A stretch of 64,000 nucleotides of DNA. It comes from Polysphondylium violaceum. Taxonomy: Eukaryota; Evosea; Eumycetozoa; Dictyosteliales; Dictyosteliaceae. This document shows positions 22,852 to 33,227 of the stretch, one piece after another. Location: contig AJWJ01000040.1 of NCBI GenBank assembly GCA_000277445.1, positions 1 to 64,000 on the forward strand, given 5' to 3'. The notes under the pieces are model-generated. The model was given only the letters and a program-made list of their open reading frames with translations. It did no database searches and had not been told where the DNA came from. Position 1 is the stretch's first letter. Each line of letters starts with the position of its first letter. The translations under genes and the position numbers were made by a program.

Positions 22852-24793
22852 TTATTTAATTTTTTCAACTTCTGGGAATGGAACATCATTGTTCATGATG
22901 TTGATAAATCTGAAATTCTTAAATGTATCTTTACTATGATAATGTTTGTATTGTAAATGGACCATGGATTCATATTGATTGATCCAAATCTGTAAATTCT
23001 CTTCATTGGTTCTCTTTATCCAAGGAGCCAAAGGATGATCAAGATGAGCAATAAATACATCTGGTACGGTAAAGTATTGATAGTCAAAAAGATACAAGTG
23101 ATAGGCGTGTGAAACTTTATCCCAACCATAACCACTAAATCTTGGATCATATTGAAGAGTTGTTGTCTTGTTGAAAACACAATAGGGCTCCCAAAATATT
23201 TCATAATAGTTTCTATATATTCTATTGGCAACCTCCCAATGCTTGTATTGAATGGCTCTATGTGCCTCGGGTGCCTTTACAAAATGAATTGGACGAGCTA
23301 CCTTTTGCTTTATCATTTCAAGCAACTCGTTCTTTGTTTCTGGGAATAAATCAGTGTGTTCCATATCGTAGCCATCGATTTCAAATGGGGCCACACAAAA
23401 GAGTGAGTTGTTTCTAGTGGTGAAATACTCGCTTTTGAGTATATGTTTCTTCATAAGACTGTGAGAGTGTTTGCTGGTGATGAAATCAACGTCGAGAGTG
23501 TAGACCAAATCGGTGGGCGAGTGGTCAATGGCAACATTACGAAGATAATTGATTGGATAGGTTTTATCGGTTGGGTTTTTATAGACCAAATGTATATTGG
23601 TGTTGCCCTTGAGAGATTCGTGCTCTGGTAATTCCAAAAGGGCCTCGAGCTCTTCTACTTGGCTGTCTTCTTTAATGAAAATGGCCACAGAAATAAAACC
23701 ATCCCAATTTTTGCTCATTTCTGTGAGACGATCCAATCTGCTAATATCCAATTGACTGACGATCGAGATATCGTTGTTGAGATGAATAAATTTAGCTTTT
23801 CTAAAGTATGGTACTATCTTTCTGACTGGTTCTGTCAAATAGGTGGGCACCAACATACTCTTGTGATGAGAGGGGTGTCCACCATCATCACCGACAAACT
23901 CTTTGGTTTCATCCATGGCTCCTGTTTCCAATTCATTGGTTTCGCCATAGGACATGCTTGAATTTCTTAGTATAATTGTACCACCTTCGTAAATAACGAC
24001 GTATGGAATAATGTATTGGAATTGTTTCTCAGAGTACAAGGTTAAACTAATTCTCTGAGTGTCGGCATCGATGACTCTGGAAGTTTTTTGACCAAGATAA
24101 TATTTGGCACCTTTTCTAGAGAGTTCAGCCGATATCTTTTTTATCCATGTACCTTTGTTTTCAACTGTTATTCTAGAATCTAAATCCAATGTAGTATTAT
24201 CTTCAAGTAAACCTCTAAACATAAGGATCATATTACCTTCATGATTATAGTTTATATAATCAACTTCAAAATGAAACATATGATATTTAGTTTTTGTATT
24301 ATCAATATGGTCTCTCTTATAATGTCTATTGTGTTGATAAACGAAACCAAGATTAATATATATAAAATACTACTACGAGTACTACTTGTGTTACCTACTT
24401 TGAAAGTGTATTAATATCTATTGGTTGAAATAAACCTTCCCATTTATCATATGATTGTAAAATATAAAAAGTTTCTTTATGAGTACTGGAGAAGGTATTT
24501 TGAGAACGACAACAATAGTGTAATGTTCTCCAAGCGGCATTAGTTCCATTTACCGAAGTATTAAAATCTGCATCTACCAATATATTCTTTGTCAAATACT
24601 CGCTATTAGGTAGAGAATCGTGGTAATTTCTTAAAACAGCTCTTGATGTCTTTTTAACATCTCTTCTATCGATACGGCTTTGTAAAAAGATGAAAATCAA
24701 TACTATACCAACACATAAAAAGAGTATTTTTTGTTTTGGTGATAGTTTTGTAAAGAACTGAAGACCAGATGATTGATATGGCTTTTTCCCCAT
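22852..24793 (-). CDS. GT49-family glycosyltransferase, type II membrane protein
   Basis: Two exons (24793-24399 and 24325-22852) encode 622 residues. A short basic N terminus is followed by a single membrane anchor (about residues 24-39), as in Golgi type II transferases. The lumenal part has the GT49 (LARGE C-half/B4GAT1-like) pattern: INYLRNVAIDHSPTD, then TLDVDF near residue 410 giving the metal-binding DxD, then FSGYGWDKVSHAYHL and an FIAHLDHP motif. In animals this family adds glucuronic acid to xylose in matriglycan. In amoebae the acceptor is unknown, so only sugar transfer in the Golgi is inferred. Paralogues are common in dictyostelids. Confidence 0.85.
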
Positions 24794-25252
24794 TTTTTCT
24801 ATGCACTCTAATCGTTTGTTTTTCTTTACCCAAAAGAGAGAGAGAGAAAGAAAAGTTTAAAAACAATAACAACAATAATAACAATAATAAAAATAGAATT
24901 GAAGTTAAACGACAAGTGTGCGAAAACTGAGAGACGACAAAAATATTTTTTTAATAAAAAAAAATTAAAAAAAAAAAAAAAAAACTGTCGCAAGATGCCT
25001 TGGTGGTAAAAAGAAAATCGGTTGAAATATCGTCGTTTTTTTGATATTTTGAAAAAGGAACAAGGGTCAACAATAAAATGATGTTCATTATTACCAATCA
25101 AAGAAAAAAAAACAAACTCTGAAAACAAAATTTATACTTTTTTTTTTTTTTTGCAACTCAATTTGATCTTATTTAGTTTTTCCTAAATAAATTTATTTAT
25201 TTGTTTTAAATCTAGAAATAGATAACCTCTCTGATGGTCAGGTTTAAATAAT
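24794..25252. other. Intergenic spacer
   Basis: 459 bp between the glycosyltransferase start and the 3' end of the HECT gene, both minus strand. It holds AG-repeat and AAT-repeat tracts and two long homopolymers (about 24948-24984 and 25140-25153). Nothing else was recognised. Confidence 0.6.
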
Positions 25253-28200
25253 TTAAGAGAGGTGGAAAGAGGATTGGCCTTCTTTCATGGCATAAAGTAA
25301 TTTTTCTTTCATAACTTCTTTTGAAGAATAATCTGGGAGTTTGATATAATTTGTACAAGACATAACACTCAAGAGATAATCGTCTGGGGTTAAAGGAGGA
25401 TAGTGGTGTTTTTTTACAATTGTAAGACGAGGATAGAGTCCTTTGAAACCTTGAAGGGGGAGATGAGGCGAGCCAGAGATAAACAAGAGGAATTGTTTTC
25501 TCTCTTCTGGTTTAAATTCAGACATAATGGTAAAGAGATTTTGGACAGAGGTACTAGAGATGGTGTAGCCATGATCTGCCTTGGTAGAGTCCATCAACGA
25601 TTCAATGCACCAATCATTGTCTGAGCCAGTCAAAGCACCACACAAGAGGGATTCAATCTCGTTCAGTGAGAATGGTTCAAGACTGGCGATTGGGAGTATT
25701 TGATTAAATCCATCCTTGAATGCGTCAAATTGTTGAACAACACCGCTGTACAAAAAGTTTTTCAAAATCAAATTCAAATACTCTTCCAAGTTGTCCAATG
25801 TAACTGGTATGTTTTCGCCGTTGGGCAAAAGTTCCCATCCAGCAAAACCTGGCAATACAAAATCTAGACAGAGGTCTTCAATTTTAGCACCTTCGATTCT
25901 GAGTTTTGAGATTTCCAAATTCTTTTGTTGTTCATTTAAATCTGATCTTTCTTTGATTTCTTTGATTTTAACGACTAATCCATAGAGGTTATTCAAGGAA
26001 TTGGCATACTCTGGAGCAATTTGACGTAAATCATTGAAATCTAATTCTTGATTAACCAAATATTTATAAAAGGCTCTTGAAAGAGGTATGTCTACAAGTC
26101 TTTGATCAAAGAATGCTTTGGCAATAAATAATCCTAAAAATTTAAAGTGCTCCAATAGTTTCTTTGGTAATTCAGATTTTGGATTCATTGGTTGAGGGAA
26201 TAATCCACCACTTGAATAAATATATTGATTATCACTGTTGTTATTGTTGTTACTATCATTTTCATTACTGTTACTACTATTACTTTCAATATTTGAATAC
26301 CACATCTTTAAATCTTTTCTTTGAATTTCACGAGATACCAAAGTAAAGAATTCCAAAGTTGGACCTAAACCAGTGCCAACTTCACCAAAATATTCAACTT
26401 CCAACATTGATTTTGATTTACCATAGAGTTCCATTACTTTGATTGCAGATTCTAAAATCTTTTGTCTATATATACGTACTTTTTGTCTTTGAATTCTACC
26501 GACTCTTACATCACCTCTTTCATTGCTGCTACTGGTGTTTGTTTGTCTAATAAGATCTTGTCTTTGTTGAAGAGTTGATAAAGCTCTTGCGATTCCAAAA
26601 GAGGTGGAATAGAAAAACAATCTCTTGCAATCAAATGGAAAGAGGAATGAACAACTATTCAACAATTGTTTGCACCACTCTGGGAATGCACCGCCACAAA
26701 GTGCCAATGGATCTTGAAGTTGTCTCATAATTTTAGCAGTGAGTTTTTGAGAGATAAACTCTGAGCCGTTCAACAATGGCAATTTCATTCTATTTTCATT
26801 CTCTAGTGGGTTGGAGCTAAACATATACAAACATCTGAGAAGGGCAATGATTTCATATGTGGTGTCGTTAGAGGTTAAACTAAATGTGTGTTCATCTTTG
26901 AGGAATTTAATTAGTTTTGATGATCCCATTGGTTTAATTGGTGGTTCATTGCTGTTGGTTGATCCAGATTGAGCATTTGGTTGATCAATTTCAGATTGCT
27001 TTAAAAATCTATATTTTAAAACATGGGTGTTTTCCCATAATCTACTGGTTGGTATATAGTTGTTGCTATCGTTTTCACTGTTACTAGTATTACTATTTTG
27101 ATTGATCAATGCTGACGATGCTTTGGCTATTTTTTGAACTGCTTGGAAAATTGTCATTGAATTTGATAATCTTTGACCATCAATAAATACACCAATCTTG
27201 TTTGATGTAGGAGTGGTAGCTACTGGTGTTGCTGCTGGTGTAGTTGTACTAGTGGTGGTAGCAGGAGGTGAAGAGGTACTAGTGGTGGTGGTTGTGGTAT
27301 TATTAACACTACTATTACTTGATTTTCTAATGGATGATGGTGAATTTGAAGGAACAAAATTTTGACCAGAGCTTGATAACTCATTCAATTTAACATCATG
27401 TACAGTATCGGTTTCTGTTTCATTTTGATCACCATTCAAAAGCTCATCTTCTTCATAGTCGTGATAATCTTCGTCATCTTCATCTTCATCCATGATGTCT
27501 GATGGCTTCTTTTCATCAGTCTTTGCAGCGGCGGCAGCAGTAGTTGTAGTACTGGTACTGAGTGGAGTGGTTGCTGTTGGTGTTGAAATTGCTTTCGAGG
27601 TTAAAAACTCTTCAATGGCAGTGATTGTGGCCAATGGTTCAATTAAAACAACATTTGAAGAATAGTCTTTAAGATTATCATCGTCACCCTCTTTTGTTAG
27701 TTTTAGTTTAAATGGTTGTGTGAGATATTTCAAACCAGTGCTAGTGCCACTGACTTCACTAATGCAAATATTGAATCTTTCAACCTTATTTAAAGCGTCA
27801 TGAAGCTTTTCAATCAAAAGAGAGAGAACCAAAGGATTGGGCGACGAAGACTTGAGTGGAGTCATACCAGAGGTGCTTGGAAACTTTTGATAGGGAGTTA
27901 AAAACACCTTGCTAAAACATTCGGCGTGTAATTTAATGTTTCCTCTGGTTAAATAGGACAATATACTACCAATGAGATCACTGTGCAAAAATTCAAAAGC
28001 AGATATACCCTCTGTGTTTGTAAGCATGTCTTTGATTTCTTGCAACACCTTGATACCTTGTTCGTTTTCAGAACTATTTAATTTCTTTCCAAGATCAATC
28101 AGGATTGAAAGTTCTTTGGTAGAGAAACAATTGTTATCATCTACAGCAGAGGCCAACATATTGTTGTTACTATAGAGTTTGGGGAAGAATTTTTCTTTAA

Positions 28201-31200
28201 ACTTTCTAGCTTCTTTACAAACAAAGGTTTTATATTCTTCTGGTGTTTGTGGATTAGCTGTTGTAGTAGTAGTTGTTGTAGTTGTAGTAGTAGTGTTGTT
28301 ATTATTACTTGGTGTATTATTAATACTACTAGTATTGGCAGCAGCCATAAAAGATGATGAAGCGGATGGAGTGTTGGGTATAGCCGGTGAACCTACAAAG
28401 AATGCATTGTTACCAAATGGAGAGCTTGCCAATGGTGGTGGAATGGTTCTAGTTGGTGTGGTTGGTATAGAAATTGGTGTAGTTGCTGGTGGAGTGGTTG
28501 TTTTATCAGCCTCATTAGATTCATCAATAACAATAACACCAGTATCGATTGGAAGTGGTTCCAATTTTGAAAGTCTATCAATTTCATAAACAACACCCTC
28601 TCTCTTGAAATATCTATCAAAAATATCTGGCAATTTCTCCATCATAAGATAGGCAATCTTGAGGGCAGCGGCAACGATGGCCATATCACGAGAACCCAAA
28701 AGACTTGCCAAAAAGCTAGAGAAGCCAAATTCTTTGAGCAAGTCTTTAATCATATCTGATGTAGAGAAATACAATATCTTCCAAATGGAACCCAAACACT
28801 TGTATCTGACAGATGGGTTGACGGTGCTTGTAAACATTTCCACGAGAATGACAAACAAATTGGAGCCAACAGTGACCAACAACTCGGGGTGTTCTCTATA
28901 GATTCCCACTCTAGGATCTTCAGGTGGCGAAACAAGTGATTCCGTTGAATCTTTTTTCTTTCTCGACAATGAACCACGAATAGAGGCGGAAGAGGTGGTG
29001 TTTAGTAGGTTTGAAAAATCGGTAGGGAGGGGTGGTAAGAGTTCATTGATCAATGATAGGATTTCATAAAATTGTTGATTACTTCTATTGATGGCATTTG
29101 TATTGGAAGAGCTATCAATGGCAGGTAACATGATTGTTTGAATAATCAATGTAATGCCTTCTTGTAATAATATCAATGTAAGATTTGGACAACCATGACA
29201 AATGTTTGCCATTACTCTAATTATTTGTGAATAAGTGGTTGGTGTCAATGTAGTTGTATTGCTATACATTCCCGATAAAATTCTAACCAAGTGAGGTAAT
29301 AATCCAAATGATGTAATAAATTCTAAATTTGTGGGTGAATCATAAAAACTATCAACTAATCTTGAAAAACATAAACATGATAACTCTACAACTAATTATT
29401 ATTATTTTGTATTAAATATTATTAGTATATAGAGATTCTTTAGAGAAAACTACTACGAGTAAAGAGATATCGATAAATATAGACATACCTTTTTGATCAG
29501 AATATTGTAATAAATTTGTTAAAATTGGAATGGCCTCTTTTACTAAATTAAAACAATCTTGTGGAATTTGTCTACAAATGTTGGCGGCAGTTGAAACAGC
29601 CATTCTTTGAACACCAGTTGAAAAGAAATCCAAATATGACAAGACAGCCATAAGACCACCTGCTCTTAAAACGGCAGTGGGTTGTTCTATTGATATTTTC
29701 TCTAGAGTTTGGAGGGATTGTTCTGCTAAATCAATGTATTCTATAGACAAGAGTTTAGAGCAAAGCATTGGGACGGCTCCATGATTAATGACAGAAGACA
29801 CTGAAGATGGAAGTGCTTCAATCATATTTGAAAGTGCTCTGCCTGCTAAAATCATCATATCTGGATTATAATCCATATTTAATAAATTTATAAGAGCTGG
29901 TGCAAAGGAATCATATGGAAATCCAGCTATTGTTTCTTCGGTTGCAATCGACAAGAGATTACACAACTCTGCCAATGATTCCATCTGTTTACCTTCGTCA
30001 TCAGATTTTAATCCAACCAACAGTTGTTTAGATCTATTTCTTCCCTCAATAAGTGTGTTTATCAATCCAGCGGCAGGGTTTTGTCCATTTCTAAATGGTG
30101 TGAGTTCATCCAATAGCGACCCAGAAAGATTTCTCATTAATCCTTGCAATGCTCTATTATCAAATCCATGTCCTTCATCTTCTTCTCCTGAACTATTGGT
30201 ATTGTTATTATTACTAGTACTAGTTGTTGTAGTTGCGGGAGGTGATAATGGTGTAGATTTATCTGTTGTTTGTTGTTCACTACCACTATTAATATCCTCT
30301 GATGATGATTGTTTATTTGACATTTTAGATGATGATCTTTTACTACTAGTAGTGGTTGTGGTTGTGGTTGTTGTTGGTGTGCTGGTGGCGGTGTTTGCTC
30401 TCCTTCTAGTGATAGGAGTGGATGGTGTTGTCGATGATGCTAGTGTTGGTGTAGTGGTTGTTGGTGTTGTTGGAGTACTTTTACTCTTTTTCCCCTTATT
30501 AATAGGAGTAGATGTAGTTGTTGATGTTCTTTTAAAATTAACAAGATATGTTAATATAAATAAATAAATAAATAAATAATATATAATCAATAAATGTATC
30601 AACAAAAATGAGAAACAAACAAGTGTGGAAATTAATTAACAAAAAAAAAAAAAAAAAAAAAAAGTAAAAATTTTTTGCTTGTTTTTTGTAATGGGAGTTC
30701 ACCAAAATTAGACGAAAATGTAAAAAAAAGAAAAAGGGCAAACGCATAAATTAAATGCCATCCACACACGGTGTTAAGATGGGGGCACCATGCATGCAGA
30801 CTCTGAGATATTTGTCTGTAAGATGATATTACACATATATCTATATCTATATCTACACATACAAATATGTATATGCATATGATGGGTGAGCGAGAGTGAG
30901 AGTGAGTGGTCTAATTACTTACTTTTGTTTTTTAACTGGTTGCTTTGGTTTATTGGTGGCGGTAGTGGTTGTGGATGTTGTTGGCGCGGGGTGAGTGACT
31001 GCAGCTAATTCTGCAGCTGCCTGTGATCTAGTTCTGATATTTGAGGTTTTAGGTGATGATGTAGTTGTGGTGGTAGTGGTGGTGGTTGTTGATGTCGGTT
31101 TAGTAGATGGTGATGGTGAAGATGTAGTCAAACTAGCTGTTGATTCCAAGTTGCCTCCACTGCTACTACTACTAGTTGTCTTACGCTTTCTTGAAGATTT

Positions 31201-31206
31201 ATCCAT
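25253..31206 (-). CDS. HECT E3 ubiquitin ligase, TRIP12/UPL3 type
   Basis: Three exons (31206-30923, 30528-29489, 29385-25253) give 1818 residues in frame; the first intron is long for this genome (394 nt). The N terminus is Ser/Thr-rich and basic, probably nuclear. Armadillo repeats occupy roughly residues 200-620 and include the LRNLSGSLLDE-like entry, PMLCSKLLSIEYIDLAEQSL and an ANICHGCPN segment shared by TRIP12 and plant UPL3. A long Thr/Ser- and Asp/Glu-rich linker follows. The C-terminal 380 residues are the HECT domain (EVEYFGEVGTGLGPTLEFFT, then FAGWELLPNGENIPVT). The catalytic Cys is at about residue 1785 in SVMSCTNYIKLP, followed by the usual acidic/hydrophobic tail. No WWE domain is seen, so the layout is closer to UPL3 than to animal TRIP12. 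Confidence 0.9.
30529..30922 (-). other. Long first intron of the HECT gene
   Basis: The intron is bounded by GTAAGT (minus strand at 30922) and TTTTAAAAG (ending 30529). It contains a poly-T tract of about 20 (minus strand) near 30642-30663 and a TATC/ATCT-rich microsatellite near 30835-30860. The other introns I resolved in the window are between 49 and about 330 nt. Confidence 0.75.
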
Positions 31207-31818
31207 ACAACTGCTTTTTATTCTATATATGAATCCTATGTATTTTTTGCAAATTATTATCTATTATCACATCGAATGGAACGAAAATGAGTTAGTGAAT
31301 AAGTGTACTGAATGCAGAGAGATAACCACTACCTACCAATCTAAAATAATAATAAACAGAAATACATATACACAGATCTATATATAAACGACAACAAACG
31401 AATGAATAAATATCAATATAAATATAAATAAATAAATATACAAAGATGCAAAGGGTGAGCGGGAATTAAAGCAGAGTAATAGTATTCTATTATATCTATG
31501 ATTTTCTACAGAGTCTTGTTTCCGTGATACTGGGATGTGGTTGAAAAAAAAAGAGAAATTGAAATAATATAAAAAAAATAAATTATGAAAAAAAAGATAT
31601 TGTGTGTTGAAATTTCTCACGACACACCACTTGTTGTTTGTGTGCACCCGAGCAAATAATAAATAATAAAAAAAACATTAATATTTAATTAAATATTGTT
31701 GCTCGATAAAAAACAAAAAGACAGAAGTGGATGTATTTCCATTTTGAAAATGAGTGTGTGTTTCTTTATTTGTCATATCAATTGATTTTTTGTTGACGAG
31801 TGGTGTCCATCCGCTCGA
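31207..31818. other. Intergenic spacer upstream of the HECT gene
   Basis: 612 bp, A/T-rich, between the HECT start and the 3' end of the G-patch gene, both on the minus strand. It contains AAATA repeats near 31410-31440. No gene was recognised. Confidence 0.55.
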
Positions 31819-32442
31819 TCAGTGATCCTGAAGAATGTTTCGAATTTTTTCTTCTTGCAGGCGGTCTCTGAGCATCTTGAGCCTTCGTTGTTTTTTGTTT
31901 GGATACGGCTGCGCAGTGGCGACATTGGCGGTGGTTGGGGCCGGTCTTTCTTTTCCCACACCGAGTTTGTCGTTCTTTTTCACAACCTTGATCGGATCAA
32001 GCACGCCTTGGTTGTCTCTGCCCAAGCCTTGCTCTTCGGTCCACCCATATGAGTCTTTTAACATTTTATAGCCAACATTTTGCGAAGAGATGTGGTAATA
32101 CTTTTTGGGCTTAAAGTTGGCTTTCTCACGAACAGATACATTGTGAATCGTCGATGTGATGTGCTCAACATAACTCGATGTAACATCAATTTCACATTCT
32201 GGACAATAAAATGATTTGTTGCTGTTGTTGCTATCATCTCCTGCTGTTGTCGATTGATCGACATAACATTGTTTGTTTCGGTAGTACAATGGCTGTACGG
32301 TTGAGCTGTGTTCAACTGATTTCCTATAGAAATCCGATACCTGCTTGCCGAGATCCACTCTGCCATCATCTACCTGCTGTTCACATTGGTGGTCTGTGTC
32401 TTGGTTAAGGTCTAATGTTCCACCAGAAAGAAATCTTTTCAT
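31819..32442 (-). CDS. Zinc-finger and G-patch protein, GPANK1-like
   Basis: Single exon, 207 residues from the first ATG (MKRFLSGG). A C2H2-like finger uses Cys80, Cys83, His94 and His100 in YCPECEI...VEHITSTIH. It is followed directly by a G-patch (about residues 120-165) with GYKMLKDSYGWTEEQGLG, LDPIKVVKKNDKLGVG. The tail is basic (KKQRRLKMLRDRLQEEKI). The finger/G-patch pairing resembles the C-terminal half of animal GPANK1, without the ankyrin repeats. G-patch proteins commonly activate DEAH helicases in splicing or ribosome assembly; the partner here is unknown. An in-frame upstream extension has no ATG and was not used. The gene is divergent from the DNase II-like gene, with the third tRNA-like locus between them. 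Confidence 0.82.
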   Translation of the reverse strand: MKRFLSGGTLDLNQDTDHQCEQQVDDGRVDLGKQVSDFYRKSVEHSSTVQPLYYRNKQCYVDQSTTAGDDSNNSNKSFYCPECEIDVTSSYVEHITSTIHNVSVREKANFKPKKYYHISSQNVGYKMLKDSYGWTEEQGLGRDNQGVLDPIKVVKKNDKLGVGKERPAPTTANVATAQPYPNKKQRRLKMLRDRLQEEKIRNILQDH

Positions 32443-32603
32443 TACATATGTGTGTGTGTGTGTTGAATGAAAGAATAAAATGAAAAAATAAAAAAAAAAA
32501 GAAGAGTGAAAAATATGACTCAAATCCACAAAAAAGATTATCTCTCAACACATCATCTCGTGCATTGTTTTCACTTGTGAAATTGACCCATCATGGAAAA
32601 ATT

Positions 32604-32610
32604 AAAAAAA
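32604..32610 (-). terminator. Pol III-type T7 run after unit 3
   Basis: Seven consecutive T on the minus strand, 28 nt beyond the anticodon-stem end of unit 3, much like the 27 nt at unit 1. Confidence 0.45.
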
Positions 32611-32638
32611 TAGAGGATCCCAGATCAGGTTTTATATT

Positions 32639-32721
32639 CTTTCTGCTCTACCACTGAGCTATATCATCAATGCTGATTAATCAACTTGAACAACAAGGGG
32701 AATCGAACCCCTGTCTGAAAC
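32639..32721 (-). ncRNA. Permuted tRNA-like locus, unit 3
   Basis: On the minus strand a canonical T-arm/B box (GGTTCGATTCC; arm 32712-32696 with stem AGGGG/CCCCT) precedes TGTTGTT (32695-32689). A 20-nt linker (32688-32669) follows, then GATGATA (32668-32662), TA, and a canonical D-arm/A box (TAGCTCAGTGG; D-arm 32659-32645, stem GCTC/GAGC). GATGATA can pair with TGTTGTT at 7/7 positions, four of them G-U. GAAAG (32643-32639), after the D-arm, pairs with GTTTC (32721-32717), before the T-arm, at four of five positions, leaving a 4-nt variable loop AGAC. No D-arm lies upstream of the T-arm and no T-arm downstream of the D-arm, so two ordinary overlapping tRNA genes do not explain it. A T7 run closes the locus. 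The wobble-rich acceptor is the weak point. Confidence 0.55.
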
Positions 32722-32743
32722 ATCCAATTGTAACGAAGTAACC

Positions 32744-32831
32744 CATATCCCATGCCTCATCAATGAAAGGCACATGTTTATCCATACTTTAAACATTCAA
32801 TCAAACAAAGAATTCTCATTGATGGGATATG
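32744..32831. repeat. Inverted repeat in the leader flank of unit 3
   Basis: The arm at 32744-32766 and the arm at 32816-32831 are reverse complements over 16 bp (ends CATATCCC and TCATTGATG), with a 7-nt insertion in the first arm and a 49-nt spacer. It lies just upstream of unit 3 on the minus strand and could fold as a hairpin in a precursor or flank it as DNA. Confidence 0.7.
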
Positions 32832-33227
32832 CTTGTAATTTTATAATTAAATATTATCTGTTTTTTTTCACATGTTCACAACACTTTGCATGGACATAAA
32901 TTTCCGTTTTTTTCTCGAGAAAAAAAAAATGAAAAACTAGAGAAAAATAAAGAGTGTTTTCTTTTCATACATTTTAAATCATCTAAGAGCTAAAACTGTT
33001 TAACCTATCAAAATTAGGGACAGGCTTTAATTGGTACCAAGAAATGGGCTTTACTATATTTAGATTTTGACGGAAAAATAAAAAAAAGAAAATATCTAAT
33101 TTGTGTCAGATGAAAAGAAAGTTTTTTTAGCTGGTGGAGCTTTGTTCAAAAAAACCGATGGAAAGAACTTTTAAAATTCATTTCGTTTTTTATTTAAACA
33201 AACCATAAATCACAATCACAGACAAAC

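Larger units (their letters stand above)
32443..33227. other. Divergent intergenic region carrying tRNA-like unit 3
   Basis: 785 bp between the divergent G-patch and DNase II-like genes. It carries tRNA-like unit 3 and an inverted repeat, described separately. The remaining 32840-33227 is A/T-rich with no gene recognised. Confidence 0.6.

Noticed and set aside
27180-28350. Thr/Asn/Ser homopolymer stretches in the HECT gene as inserted repeats
   Set aside because: They remain in frame and are the usual low-complexity linkers of dictyostelid proteins.
32639-32721. Two partial ordinary tRNA genes lying back to back
   Set aside because: No A-box match lies upstream of the T-arm and no T-arm lies downstream of the D-arm within normal tRNA distance, and the two halves pair with each other.
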